Notes: generated from the letters alone by a model not told the origin. Shown: positions 24,801 to 34,297, numbered from the stretch's first letter. The stretch: 64,000 bases of DNA from Nepenthes gracilis (GCA_033239525.1 BSYO01000026.1:3658001-3722000); one strand, 5' to 3'. Program-made: numbers and translations.

Positions 24801-27800
24801 ACATAAAAATTCTTTGTGTTTTTCCTGTTCTCATTGTTCCTCCTTATTTTTCTGTGGTGTGTGTGTTGCTTTTATCGGCTCTTGGCTGTCCGATCTCCAA
24901 CTTTATCTTACAACAAGTGATATCAGAGAGAGTTTGTGAACCTTCAATTGTATGGCATTGTCATCGAAGAACTTGTCATTTAGTGTGGAGCAGTTCAATG
25001 GGTAAAATAATTTTATCCTTTGATAAGAAATTGTGAAAAATATTTTGACCCGAAAAGGAACGGTAAAAATCCTTCGGAGGAAGGAAGAGAAGTTGAAGTA
25101 TATGATGGAGGAAGAATAGCAAGATAAGAGGGATATTGCGAATTATACTATTAAGTTGTGCCTGGCATATAACACTGTTCAGAAGGTCATTGGCCCGATT
25201 GACTCAGTAGAGGTTTGGGTGAAATTTGAGAGTCGGTATAAGTTCAAGTCTTTTACAACAAGGCTTCATGTAAAGAAGCAATTTTATGTCCTTCGGTTGT
25301 TTGAAGGGGAAAGCTTCGAGAAGCACTTAAACGAGTTTAACCATATTTTAACGCAAATGTCAGCACTTGATAAGGAGATCAATGAGGAAGATAAGACGTT
25401 GGTGTTGCTGGCTTCTTTGCCAGCCTCGTACGACCACATCGTCACAATACTATTGTTTGGGAAGGACAAGCTTATGTTAAATGATGTCATTACTTCTCTA
25501 CTCATAAATGAGTCAAGATGGTCACAAGGGACCTCCACCTATACACACTTCGAGGTACTTGTGACAGAGTACGAGGAAGGAGTAAAGGTCACGGTCTAAA
25601 GTCTGGAGAAAAGGGCCGCAGCAAATCCCACTCAAGGTTTCAAAATTTTAAGTGCCATTATTGTGGTAAGAAGGACCACATTAAGAAATATTGTTACAAA
25701 TGAAAGCGTAACAATAGTATAGATGGTAAGGAGAACAGAGTTGACAAAGGACGAGGCGAGTAAAAGGCCTCGGTATCTATAGTCACTGGAGCTGATATCC
25801 CGTTGACTTGTGAAATGAACGACGTGGTAAGCTTGACCGATCATGAGTCCAATTGGGTGGTGGATATAGGTGCTTCACTTCACGCCATATCGGGGACTGT
25901 TCACATCTTACACTCCAGGAGATTTTGGAATGATAAGGATGGAAGCTGAAAGAACGTCTTAGGTTATTGGTAGAGGTGACGTATTGCTTGTCACCAGTAA
26001 TGGGATGAGGCTGTTGTTGAAAGATGTCCGGCATGTTCTTGATATTTGGTTGGATATTATTTCAGCCAGCCGACTAGATGATGAAGGATACTGCAATGTA
26101 TTTTATGAAGGAGTATGAAAATTGATTAGAGGGTCTCTAGTCATTACCCGAAGAAAGAAGGTCTCTGGCCTATATGTGGTGAAAGTGTCTCTTATGGCCG
26201 GAGAGGTGAACACTGGCAGCTGTAAGTAGTCTTCGAATATGTAGCACTGCCAGCTGGGCTACATGAGTGAAAAAGAATTATATCATCTGGTCAAGAAGGG
26301 CCTCATACTAGATGTAAAGAAAGACGAGTTGAGGACGTGTCATCATTGTATGGCAGGGAAGCAGCGATGAGTCTCATTCCGAGGAGACTCATCCACTAAG
26401 AAGAATGAGTTGCTTGATCTAGTACACATCGATATATGTGGACCATTTAAGGAGAAATTATTTAGAGGGGCACAGTATTTTGTATTGTTCATAGATGATT
26501 GTTCGAGAAAGTTGCGGGTTTACCTACTTAAGTCCAATGATCAAGCCCTCAAAAATTTTGAACATTTTCAAACTCTAGTTGAACGACAGACAGGGAGGAA
26601 GTTTAAGTACGTCAAAAGTGATAATGGTGGCAAGTATATTTGGGTATTTGATGTCAATTGCCGAAAGCATGGTATTTGGTATCAAAAGACTCCGCCAAAA
26701 ACATCACAGTTGAATAGAATGGCTGAATGGATGAATCGCACGTTATTGAAAAAGGTTAGGTACTTGCTCTCAGAAGCAAAGCTCCCAAGATACTTTTGGT
26801 TAGAAGCTCTAAGGATGGCGGCCTATGTCATCAATAGGTTGCCCAGTAAGCTATTAAATGAAAAAATATCAGAGAAGATATGGTCTGAAAAGGAGCAGTC
26901 TTACGACCATCTTCGGATATTTGAGAGTAAGACTTTTGTACACATTTTTAAGGATGAAAGGACCAAGTTAGAGCCAAAGATAAAACGATGCGTCTTTCTG
27001 GGTTATGAGAAAGATGACTTGGGATTTAGACTTTACAACCCAACAGAGAAGAAGTTTGTCCGATCAAGAGATGTGATCTTTATTGAAGGGGAGACCATTA
27101 AAAATATTGGTAAAGAGAAGAAGGTGTTGTATGACACTGGTCAAACGAACAAGATTATTGCTGATATTGTCCGATCGGTACCTCTTTGCAATGAGGGTGC
27201 AGATGTGACAGAGATGAATGGTGAAGAAGAAGCTATAATGCCTGACAAAGACGTAAATGACATTGCTTCTCAACCGGTCGAGGAAGTTATTGTCCGTCAA
27301 TCTAAAATGGACAGATGACTGTCAGTTCGTCTATCATCCAGCGAGTACGTTCTGCTCACTGATGGAGGTGAGCCCGAAACCTTTGAAGAAGCAGTAAAGA
27401 ATGAGCACAAGGATGAATGGATGGAATCCATGCAGGAAGAGATCAGTTGACTGCATGAGAACCATACATTTGAGTTAGCTGAATTGCCAAAGGGGAAGCG
27501 AGCCCTGAAGAATAAATGAGTATTTCGTTTGAAGATGGATTAAAGTATCTCAAAACCAAGGTACAATGCGAGACTGGTGGTAAAAAGATTTAACCAATGA
27601 AAGGGGGTCGATTTTGATGAAATATTTGCCCTAATTGTAAAAATATCCTCAATAAGGGTAGTGCTCGATTTGGCTGCTACTCTGAACTTAGAGGTGGAGC
27701 AACTAGATATCCGGATGGCTTTCCTTTAGGGTAACATTGAGGAAGAAATTTATATGGAGTAACCAAAGGGATTCCAGATTAAGGGGAAAGAACATCTGGT

Positions 27801-30540
27801 ATGTCGTTTAAGGAAAGCTTGAACGGATTGAAACATACTCCAAGATAATGGTATAAGAAGTTTGAGTCTGTCACGATCGGTCAAGAATATCGAAAGACTA
27901 CTTCTAACCATTGTGTCTTTGTGCAGAAATTCTTCAAGGATGATTTCGTCATTCTCCTTTTCTACGTGGACAATATGCTGGTAATTGGGCAAAATAATGC
28001 TCGAATAAAGGAACTAAAGTAGCAGTTTGGGCAGTCCTTTGCTATACAGGACTTGGGATCGACAAAATAGATTCTGGATATTCGGATATATCGGGACCGC
28101 AAGAACAAGAAATTATAGTTGTTTCAAGATAGCTACATTGAGAAGGTACTCCAATGCTTTAATATGGACTAGCTCAAACCAGTAAGCATACCATTGGCAA
28201 GTCACTTCAGATTGAGTAGTGGGATGTGTTCGACCTCAGATGTTGAGAAAGTAGCATGAGAAGCATACCCTACTTTTTTGCCGCAGGTAACTTGATGTAC
28301 GCGACAGTATGCACGAGACGGGACATTGCACATGCTATCGGCACAATCAGTCAATTCCTGTCGAATCCAGGAAAGGAGCACTGGTTTGCAATGAAATAGA
28401 TAATGAAATATCTTCAAGGGACTTCTAAGTTGTGTTTGTACTTCAAAAATGATAAGCCTCACCTGGTCGGATACACGGATGCCAATATGGCAGGTGATGT
28501 TGACTCTAGAAAGTCTACATTAGGATATTTGATCAAGTTTGTTGGAAGAACAGTCTCCTGGTAATCAAAGTTGTAGAAGTGTGTTACTCTCTCAACGATT
28601 GAGGTAGAATTCATTGCAATAATAGAGGCCATCAAAGAAGTAATGTGGATAAAAAAGTTCATCCAACAACTGGGCTTCAAGCAAGAAAAATACATGGTGC
28701 TTTGTGATAGCCAAAGTGCTATCATATCTGTGAGAACTCCTCATTCCACTCGAGATCGAAGTATATTGATGTTCAATATTATTAGGTGAGAGATATTATT
28801 GATGCTGGACTATTGTCGCTTGAAAAAGTCGGAACGAAGGAGAATGTGTCAGATATGATGATCAATGTTCTGCTAAATGGAAAACTTAAAGCCTGTTACA
28901 GTATGGCTGATTTATCAAATCTGGTTCCCCATGATCGTAAGGAAAAGTTTGTTGGAATATAAGGTCACTCTAGGGATTTGTGCAACTAAGGGTTTCTCTA
29001 ACAAAAAATATATATAGTGAAATTATTTGTGGATTAAGTGTTCAGTAATTTTTTTCTTAATTGAGAAGGATTTTCTATATAAAAATTCTCATTTTTCCTC
29101 CTTATTTTTCTATGGTGTGTGCATTGCTCTTCTCGGCTCTTGGCGGTCTGATCTCCAACTTTATCTTACAAATTTGATCATAGTATTTTTAACAAGATAA
29201 GTTTAAAGAACTATGCTATTATTTTAAAATAAAATGGCAAAATGTAATTAATTTTATAGAAATAAATAAATTAAAATGATCAGTAAATAAATTTTATATG
29301 ATCAATTAAAAATATTTAATTGGGTAGATGGAAATATTGTGCTCTATTACGATTCATAAATGTAGAATATTCTTAATGAGTATATACTTACTGTAATTTA
29401 TTTATTTGTATAAAATTAGTTAAATTTTGAGTATGTTTATAAAAATAATAATATAATTATTTTAAATTTATTATATTAACATATTAAAAATATGAATTTA
29501 TTGATGATGCTTAAAAAAAATATAAATATATTATTTAGTACTAAATTACAAAATTAAAATAAATTAAAAATAGAGGGTAAATTTGGCAATATATTCAAAT
29601 AATAAATTGTATATAAGAAATTTAAATGACTATTTTCTAAAAATTTTGATTAATTATTTAAAAATAAATAGTTAAAATGTTAATTCTTTTTATAAAAAAT
29701 TTAAAATTTAGTTATTTAAATTATTCAAAAATAATTAATTTTAAATAATTATTTTTAAATAGAGGGTTAAAAGAGTCTCAACGCACCAGTTCTCATCGTA
29801 GATCGATTCCTTGACTCTCAAGTAATCTCTGGCCGTGATTCCATCAACCGTCAGATTGTTAGCATTTACGTTAACAAATTCCCAAACTCCGGGCTCCAGC
29901 CTGACTGCTAGCGCTACGTGCGGCGGCGCCACCGCTGCCTCCTGCCATCAATTTTATTTTTTTTCATTTTATATAATTAATATATTATGGCAAACCCACA
30001 TATGGGTTCGTAATTCTTTTTTTTTTTATTCAAGCCAATAATTTTATAATTTTAATATATTTTTTAAAAATAATTTTAAAATAACTATGTTATTATTTTT
30101 CAATAAAAATGGTTAAAATTCTACTAAATTTATAGACCAATTAAAAATTTACAAAATCAATTAATAGACCTGAGTGATGCTAAGGATGTAACCCAGCAAG
30201 CCTTCGAAGACGATGGTCCTTTCAGAGCGGTCTGGTATTTCTTCTTCAATCTCTTCAACTAGGGTTTGATGTTTCATCAGTCGTTTTCCGCTCCTTATAA
30301 ACCTACATATATTTCAGAGCTTTTTTTTAATGAATTTTTCTTGAAATTTTATAAACTAATCACAAATATACCATCAAAAGAAAATTCAGAAAAGCTTAAA
30401 GTTAGGATTATGAATCCAGACCTTGCAAAGCACATCATCATATGGTGGCGGCTTTGCTGCAAGGCAGCGGGCATGCTCTCTGCAATTGATGAATCAGAGC
30501 GCTTGAGGGATCGTGCTCGTGAAGTCGAAGGGATATCCAT
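12566..30540 (-). CDS. SUS: Sucrose synthase, group III (SUS5/6/7)-like, 13 exons, 896 aa
   Basis: Catalyses reversible sucrose + UDP = UDP-glucose + fructose. Coding exons (minus strand): 30422-30540, 30170-30302, 29787-29941, 23782-23980, 21578-21913, 20885-20980, 19584-19757, 16005-16288, 15155-15379, 14071-14334, 13256-13558, 12919-13057, 12566-12829. All junction phases agree and no exon has a stop. Seen: N-terminal LKRSDS (Ser17, the conserved CDPK-type phosphosite), PDTGGQ (Gly312/313), His448 in AHALEKTKY, Arg590 and Lys595 in MARLDKVK, and the E-x7-E pair Glu686/Glu694 in EAFGLTVIE. The usual SUS length is about 800-840; here an 87-residue last exon ends in [12 protein letters not shown]. 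Arabidopsis SUS5/6 of this group act in sieve elements and callose supply; the same role here is inference. TE insertions swell the introns but leave the exons intact, so I treat the gene as functional. Confidence 0.95.
12919..13057 (-). CDS. SUS: SUS exon 12 (residues 763-809)
   Basis: [20 protein letters not shown] and [15 protein letters not shown] close the conserved catalytic body. Acceptor TTGTAG|CTACAC, donor ATCTG|GTGAGC. Confidence 0.93.
13256..13558 (-). CDS. SUS: SUS exon 11 (residues 662-763)
   Basis: [15 protein letters not shown], then [20 protein letters not shown] with the E-x7-E motif, [18 protein letters not shown] and AGLERINE. Donor GAATG|GTAACT. Confidence 0.95.
13559..15154 (-). 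other. SUS introns 9 and 10 region
   Basis: Intron 10 is 13559-14070 and intron 9 is 14335-15154, with exon 10 between. Both are AT-rich; I see no element or ORF of note in either. Confidence 0.8.
14071..14334 (-). CDS. SUS: SUS exon 10 (residues 574-662)
   Basis: [20 protein letters not shown] opens the second GT-B half with Arg590 and Lys595, the UDP-binding pair. Ends FRWIAAQTD. Acceptor GAGCAG|AGGATA, donor GACAG|GTATTG. Confidence 0.95.
15155..15379 (-). CDS. SUS: SUS exon 9 (residues 499-574)
   Basis: [40 protein letters not shown] and [10 protein letters not shown]. The RPGQYESH form, rather than TVGQYESH, is typical of group III members. Donor CATAT|GTATGT. Confidence 0.94.
15380..16004 (-). 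other. SUS intron 8
   Basis: 625-bp intron that is mostly one MITE (15730-15956). No coding content. Confidence 0.85.
15730..15956. mobile_element. MITE in SUS intron 8
   Basis: Ends are imperfect inverted repeats: TATGGACAAAAATATCGG on the left and CCAATATTTGTATCTATGG on the right. The interior is AT-rich with the family word TAAGTTGACAGGG and TCAGCCGATATATCG. Related copies lie in introns 4, 6 and 7. Confidence 0.55.
16005..16288 (-). CDS. SUS: SUS exon 8 (residues 405-499)
   Basis: Starts [20 protein letters not shown]. Contains [16 protein letters not shown] with His448 and [16 protein letters not shown]; ends EIAG plus a split Ser499. Acceptor TGCTAG|GATGCA, donor GGAAG|GTTCAT. Confidence 0.95.
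16903..18419 (+). mobile_element. Ty3-gypsy solo LTR (Tat-like) in SUS intron 7
   Basis: About 1.5 kb, from TGGGTTTGATAATTC to GGGATGCATCA. Flanking 5-mers AGTAA and AGTAT agree at 4 of 5, as expected for an old target-site duplication. It is related to the LTRs at 46637-47652, 52487-53576, 59018-60151 and 60263-61311. Within it are a TATA-like CTATAAATACC (about 17391) and a run of degenerate repeats (17895-18150). There is no internal domain, so it probably arose by LTR-LTR recombination. It is antisense to the host gene. Confidence 0.75.
18420..19583 (-). other. Upstream part of SUS intron 7
   Basis: AT-rich intronic DNA between the solo LTR and exon 7. It contains one MITE (19246-19500). 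Small ORFs here have no family features. Confidence 0.6.
19246..19500. mobile_element. MITE in SUS intron 7
   Basis: Left end CATGGTTAAAAATATGGATA, right end GGCCAATATTTGTATCATG. The interior shares ATAAGTTGATGGGACC and TATCAGCCGATATT with the copies at 15730 and 19852. Confidence 0.5.
19584..19757 (-). CDS. SUS: SUS exon 7 (residues 347-404)
   Basis: Starts [20 protein letters not shown] and ends [11 protein letters not shown]. Acceptor TGCAG|GTAACT. The donor must be CTCAG|GCATGT, a GC donor; the nearby GT at 19579-19580 would shift the frame. Confidence 0.93.
19852..20073. mobile_element. MITE in SUS intron 6
   Basis: Same interior signature (ATTATAAGTTGATGGGGCC, TTATCATGCGATATT) and a right end TCGGTTAATATCTACATCA. 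The ends are more decayed than in other copies. Partial related sequence continues at about 20170-20330. Confidence 0.45.
20885..20980 (-). CDS. SUS: SUS exon 6 (residues 315-346)
   Basis: 32 codons, [20 protein letters not shown] onward to PQILV. Acceptor AACAG|GTGGTC, donor GTG|GTAAG. Confidence 0.93.
21225..21545. repeat. Dispersed repeat, copy A, SUS intron 5
   Basis: GATATATGTTAAGTGTAGAC to TTGATTTACCGTTGCTAA resembles 22480-22870 in order and wording (ATTTGCC, GACCTGACC, TGAATTTTGAATAGAAATTA, AAAACACAACTGT, TTGTGTGAATGTTTATTGAT). It is non-coding and lies next to exon 5. Confidence 0.5.
21578..21913 (-). CDS. SUS: SUS exon 5 (residues 203-314)
   Basis: Acceptor CTACAG|AAGCTT, donor GTCAG|GTACAC. 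Starts [20 protein letters not shown], crosses the end of the ENOD40-peptide-binding-like region, and enters the first GT-B half with [20 protein letters not shown]. Gly312-Gly313 belong to the nucleotide-sugar site. Confidence 0.95.
21995..22259. mobile_element. MITE in SUS intron 4
   Basis: Left end CCATTGATATAAATGTC, right end GATATCGATATTTCTATCCATG; these ends are inverted repeats of each other. The interior is AT-rich, with TGTGATCTTATTAACTTACA as the reverse form of the family core. Confidence 0.55.
22262..22870. repeat. Dispersed repeat, copies B and C, SUS intron 4
   Basis: Two tandem, diverged units, 22262-22425 and 22480-22640, share AGTTGTG...TAAAAG.ATCTATTA and GGAGATTAGTGGTG / TGAGATTAGTGGTGG. 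The second continues to 22870 and then matches copy A in intron 5. Non-coding. Confidence 0.5.
22922..23172. repeat. 30-bp direct repeats around a MITE-like insert
   Basis: Positions 22922-22951 and 23143-23172 are identical (starts GTCAATGTGTAATGACACAT). Between them is an AT-rich 191-bp segment with inverted ends AAACATTGGAAATAA and CATTCCAATAACCAAATG. It lies in SUS intron 4. Confidence 0.55.
23449..23568 (-). repeat. Partial duplication of SUS exon 4 end and donor
   Basis: This intron-4 segment matches 23694-23824, which spans the start of intron 4 and the last about 43 bp of exon 4. Shared words: TGTTGACT, ATAATTTTGCTT, ATGATTTAAGGCCAATAA. The copied junction still has GT (minus GCGGCACG|GTTC), so a decoy donor remains. 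Confidence 0.7.
23782..23980 (-). CDS. SUS: SUS exon 4 (residues 136-202)
   Basis: Acceptor GGGCAG|GGCAAATG, donor GCGAG|GTTTGG. Encodes [24 protein letters not shown] and [15 protein letters not shown], the expected SUS order. Its 3' end and the adjoining intron are duplicated at 23449-23568. Confidence 0.92.
24104..24912 (+). repeat. 5' LTR of the copia element
   Basis: TGTTGAGATATAAGGTCACTC to CTTTATCTTACA. Its last 220 bp match the 3' LTR, and the middle about 590 bp has no counterpart there. The PBS follows at once. Confidence 0.85.
24913..24932 (+). other. Primer-binding site of the copia element
   Basis: ACAAGTGATATCAGAG resembles the usual initiator-Met-tRNA site GTGGTATCAGAGC with one change. 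Confidence 0.7.
25040..25703 (+). pseudogene. Copia gag remnant
   Basis: A frame open for 147 codons (25156-25599) has the UBN2-like gag pattern: [32 protein letters not shown] and [13 protein letters not shown]. After a frame change, 25645-25703 encodes a CCHC knuckle, [14 protein letters not shown]. Upstream of 25156 the frame is broken. Confidence 0.85.
25800..26400 (+). pseudogene. Copia protease and pre-integrase remnant
   Basis: [14 protein letters not shown] (about 25852) is the protease site, with DIG in place of DSG. Then VLLVTSNG- and VRHVLD-like words precede the pre-integrase part with CHHCMAGKQ (about 26340). Frames shift between them. Confidence 0.65.
26410..27318 (+). pseudogene. 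Copia integrase, open but from a dead element
   Basis: 302 open codons. Seen: [12 protein letters not shown] (first Asp), [21 protein letters not shown] (second Asp), [16 protein letters not shown] (catalytic Glu in MAE), ARYFW-like PRYFWLEAL and YVINRLPS. The C-terminal linker with [18 protein letters not shown] follows. It is the longest open part of the element, yet flanking domains are broken. Confidence 0.9.
27340..28900 (+). pseudogene. Copia reverse transcriptase and RNase H remnant
   Basis: RT words appear with in-frame stops: [21 protein letters not shown], [11 protein letters not shown] (27960; second catalytic Asp lost) and [19 protein letters not shown] (about 28300). RNase H words follow: [20 protein letters not shown] (about 28470) and VLCDSQSAI (about 28700). 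Confidence 0.85.
28950..29170 (+). repeat. 3' LTR of the copia element, internally deleted
   Basis: TGTTGGAATATAAGGTCACTC then directly CTAGGGATTTGTGCAAC, so the middle of the LTR is missing compared with 24104-24912. Ends CTTTATCTTACA. A short purine tract (AAGGAAAAG) precedes it. Confidence 0.85.
29171..29786 (-). other. Upstream part of SUS intron 3
   Basis: Very AT-rich intron sequence between exon 3 and the copia 3' LTR. I see nothing else in it. Confidence 0.7.
29787..29941 (-). CDS. SUS: SUS exon 3 (residues 85-136)
   Basis: Acceptor GGCAG|GAGGCAGC, donor AACTG|GTGCGT. Encodes [20 protein letters not shown] and DYLRVKE, the family's VALAVRP.PGVWE..RV block. Trp136 is split across the 5.8-kb intron 3. 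Confidence 0.92.
30170..30302 (-). CDS. SUS: SUS exon 2 (residues 40-84)
   Basis: Acceptor TATGTAG|GTTTATAAGG, donor CTCAG|GTCTAT. Encodes [19 protein letters not shown] and [13 protein letters not shown], close to the family's GKRLM...EGLLGYIL block. No ATG-initiated ORF marks it, since it lacks a Met start. Confidence 0.9.
30422..30540 (-). CDS. SUS: SUS exon 1 (residues 1-40)
   Basis: Starts [20 protein letters not shown], the SUS N-terminus with the regulatory Ser motif. This Met is chosen because it opens the family's N-terminus. The donor is AAG|GTCTGG; Arg40 is split with exon 2. Confidence 0.9.
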
Positions 30541-30606
30541 GAGGAGAAAAATTAAGGACTTGTTTGGTTGAAGAATGAAATCTCTCTACTCTGTAACTTT
30601 TTCAAA

Positions 30607-30616
30607 TAATATATAG
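30607..30616 (-). promoter_or_regulatory. Candidate TATA box of sucrose synthase
   Basis: The minus strand reads CTATATATTA about 70 nt before the ATG. A CT-rich stretch lies between. SUS genes often have a 5' UTR intron, in which case the true promoter would lie further upstream. Confidence 0.3.
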
Positions 30617-33380
30617 CGGTTTTTTCTTGAATGCATGGACGATGTTCAAGGCATCAACCATATAAATGAACTCATATGCTTCTTGTTATCAAGCTTTGGT
30701 TAGGAATAATAAGGTTGCCATTGTTGTGCATGGAGGAGAAAGAACATTCCTTAGAAAGTTGTGTGGGGGAGAGAGAAATGGTTGGAAGCAAACACCACAT
30801 TTGCATGGTTAGTCTATTCTTTCCTTCAACTCTTCATCAATGGTAACAAGTTTTGTATAATAGTTCATTGTTTTATATATTCGATAGCATGAATATAGGA
30901 ATAAATTTAAGATTTTCTCAGTATAATTAATAAACAGACAAAAATTATAGTAAAAGTTTAACACTTTCATAACATAATATAGTGAAAGCAACAATGTTGC
31001 AATTTTTGAAAAAAAAAAGAGAAAATTTGACTAATCTCATAGAAATAAATGACTCGTAGTAGTGTATAAATAAATTTAATAAAATCAACTAGAAAACTTC
31101 AATAGAATAAAAAAGTAATTTTAAATTTAAAAATTAATGCATTTATATATAATTTATAATTTATATTTTGTCAATTGGGTTAACTGAACTCACTACCCAT
31201 GTTGCGGATTTGCCATTGAGATAATGGATAGTGTTATAAGTGTTAGACTAAATCACCCATTAGACAGGCTGAACCATAACCCATTGCCAAAAATGGGTTG
31301 GACAAGTAGGCCTCAAGAACCATGTCAAATTGAACACTATATAACTATCTTTTGTATGCTTAACGTATATTCATTGCTTCTAACTAGCTCCTAGATTTCA
31401 TTTCATTTATATATTGGACAAATATCTTATCATCCTCTAATGATAAGAAATTATGGATGTTTTGAAACAACGTTATAATGTTAAATCATTAAATTTGATA
31501 AAGATATGAATCGAAATTCAATCAAAATAAAGACGCCTTGAGATGAGATTTGATCAGAATAACTAATTTTTAGATTTTTGCACCACAAACAAATAAGAAA
31601 AAGAGTCTCAAAACTATTCGTCATTAAATATATCTGATATCTAACACAATACAAGCTCAAGTTAGAAGAAAAAGAGGAAAATAAAAGTAATCAACTTTTT
31701 AGAATCAAGTTTTGAAAATGCTAATGGGGGTGACGATAAATGGGCCAAGCCACGCAAGAAGTTTAGTCCAGAGAAGCCTACCACTAGGATGCTGGTTTTT
31801 TTTTTTTTTTTTTTTTGCGTTTGTTAAGATTCGGTGTTAAGTTGTGGAGTTGAAGTTGGAAAATTCTAAGCATGAAGGAAATAGTTTGTGTCAAATGTTC
31901 AACCCAAGAAGTATAAAATGTGCTTATTGAGGTAGACAACTCGGTTCCAATAATGTCAATAATTCAATCTAAGTATAGAGTGAATTGAAAATTTTTAGAG
32001 TAAGGGTGTAATCTCAATGATTTTGGACCCTTTGAATGCTAATCAGAGTCGTGTATTTATAGGGAAGGCTTGGAAGCTATTGTACCACCTTAGTGTTATT
32101 GGATTATGGGTCACTTTTGTGTGGGTCTATACCCATTTGATATGTTAATTAGTGGTACGAATAATGAGTCTTTTACGCGTACGATGAAGGCCTAAAGCGC
32201 AGATTCCAAATTAATGGTACTCGAAGCGTGCTCAATTTACACTCGAGCTCCGATTTCATGTTAATGGTACTCGAGTCACACTCAATCCAAGCTCGAGTAC
32301 CCATTCTAGATTGATGGCCAAGACATTGCACTTGAGGGTTGCTTACTTGAATGGAGTTTAAGTGGCGATTTCAGAGTCATCCGTGCTTAAGTTGCGCATG
32401 CTTGGTGCTCGTGTTTGACTCGGATTATAAAATCGTGTAGACGTGATTTTAAGGTTATTCTACTGCATTTAGAGCACCGTTTTGGGAGAGAAAAAAAGAG
32501 AAAGAAAGATAAAATGGGAAAGAGGAAGATTCGCACATTTGGTTAAATTTCGAATCATGTTCCGATATCCACTAATTTCGGCGACGCTATTCTTGACGTG
32601 AAAAAGAATGTTTACATGTTTTATTTTTCTCTTTCATCTTATATTCTCTACTGTACGGGTTTGTTTTGAGATAAGGTATTGTGACCTTGAATTTGAAATT
32701 TCTATAACCAAAATATTATATAGTTGAGATATTTATAGACTTTTAGTTCCGTAAATTTTCTCTCTTATTCAAAATGAAATTTTTCATATAAAAATTATGT
32801 TTTATATCATTATTTGTGACTACTATATACCTGTTATGAATTGTTAATTTTTTTTATTGTTTAAATAAGCGGTCTGATTCCAAAAAGTGTTGCCTAATTA
32901 GAAGGGCATTTGTGTGTTAGGGGGTTGGTACCATCGCTTTGTAATTTGCACTAAACACCATAGGCAAGTCCAACAAGCCTCTATCAAGTGGTTGCCTTTA
33001 CAGAGATGGTAGAAGTGGCTTGTTAGCCCGACGGGTGTTGCTTTTCAGGGTAGCAAGTATAATATTATGATATTTTAAATTAGATATTTTGAATTAAAAA
33101 TAGTAAAAGTTTTTAATTATAAAATTAAATTATATAGATAATTTCTTTAAAATTGATATTGTATAAATGGACTCAAGCTGATTTTTTGAAAAATTGAAAA
33201 GTGTCACAAAAGTACGATTCTTTGAAAGGTAAATTGACAATTCAATTTCAACTAAATAATTATGATATTTAGTTATTGGTTAGGAAAATTCTCTTGATTA
33301 TAGGTATAATATTTTGGCACGTCTTAAATCTAGTATTTAAATTAGTAAATATTAAAAGTTTGAAAAGACTTTTATATTAA
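30617..33380. other. Upstream region of SUS with LTR debris
   Basis: No gene found. A T18 tract lies at about 31797-31815. Positions 32150-32560 carry tandem units of about 52 bp with TTAATGGTACTCGA (32210, 32262), then a GAGA-rich tract; 32640-32830 resembles a copia U5 (TTTTTCATATAAAAA). Together they look like a decayed copia-type LTR within 32150-32830. Confidence 0.4.
32204..32330. repeat. Tandem repeat, unit about 52 bp
   Basis: Two units, each TTAATGGTACTCGA...CACTCAAT..A.GCTCGAG, with a third degenerate one (ATTGATGGCCAAG). It lies within a presumed old LTR. Confidence 0.5.
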
Positions 33381-33393
33381 AGTATACAACAAC

Positions 33394-33477
<84 letters not shown>
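33394..33477. repeat. (AAT)n microsatellite
   Basis: About 28 perfect trinucleotide units. It creates spurious poly-Leu and poly-Tyr ORFs on the minus strand. Confidence 0.98.
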
Positions 33478-33478
<1 letters not shown>

Positions 33479-33539
33479 GGTACAATAAAAATTGAACCGG
33501 CCTAAATCCAAAATACGGAAAGATAAGATGTTCAAGTAA

Positions 33540-34060
33540 CAACGGCCCAATAAAAGACGTCTTTGAGCCCATGAGGCAAAAAAATACAACGGTTGAATTG
33601 AGGGATATGACCCAAACCGTAAAGTATTGAAGGGTTATAATGAAGTATTAGACAAACTACTTCAGGTAACGGTTGCAGCGATTCCAATAGTTAAAAATCA
33701 AGCGGTCTAACCATTAAATAAAGGTAGTTGTTACACAAATAAATAATACTCCTCACCATCGAAGAGATACCACACCGACACATTGATTCAATGGTCCAAC
33801 AACCAAAAGGCGCCTTTCACTATAAATACGACATCCTCCCCATAGGATAAAGAGACAAAGGACTGAAAAGAAAAGATTGAAAAAAGAAGTGAGATACTCC
33901 ACCAGTCAAGTGCACAATTTTCAAAGTTAGACACTTCACTAGCCAAATGTATTATCCAAAGCCACTCTACGAAATATGTGCACCAAACGGAATATAGTGC
34001 ACCAAACAAAATTGGAAAAGAGAAGGAAAGAAGGAAGAGAGCAGTGGGAATAGTGAGAAA
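33540..34060 (+). repeat. Degenerate Tat-like LTR fragment
   Basis: Contains a TATA-like CTATAAATACGACATCC (33821) followed by units such as CACTTCACTAGCCAAATG and CACTCTACGAAATATGTGCACC. These resemble the GCCACTC...GAGTGCA units of the Tat-like LTRs here. Neither end could be defined. Confidence 0.35.
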
Positions 34061-34297
34061 TCAAAGAAGAAGGAGGCACTGAAGTTGCTACTACTTGGTG
34101 CTACTGTGGCTGTTGGTATTGCTGCTATTACCCTTTAGTGTTGTGGTATACTTTGTTTCACCAAATTTAAAATCAGGCAATTGATGCTCTTCATTTTGAG
34201 ATGTTACATCTTCTTTCAAATATTCTTCACTCGAAATGTGCTACTCCCTTTTTTATTCCATTAAGATCCAAGTGGATTTTCATCATATAATTGACTA

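Larger units (their letters stand above)
24104..29170 (+). mobile_element. Ty1-copia LTR retrotransposon in SUS intron 3, inactive
   Basis: About 5.07 kb, in antisense orientation to the host gene. Order: 5' LTR (24104-24912), PBS, gag with zinc knuckle, protease, integrase, RT, RNase H, 3' LTR (28950-29170). Integrase before RT defines Ty1-copia. The UBN2-type gag and the PBS style suggest a Tork/Tnt1-like lineage (inference). Stops and frameshifts break gag-pol, and the RT box reads YVDN instead of YVDD. I found no clear target-site duplication (TTATG left, AATTT right). Confidence 0.9.

Noticed and set aside
12566..30540. Sucrose synthase could be a pseudogene because of the many TEs
   Set aside because: All 13 exons keep frame, splice sites and catalytic residues; insertions lie only in introns.
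30266..30571. Plus-strand 101-codon ORF over SUS exons 1-2
   Set aside because: It is the opposite strand of the SUS N-terminal exons and has no family features of its own.
33372..33589. Minus-strand ORFs rich in Leu or Tyr
   Set aside because: Produced by the (AAT)n microsatellite.
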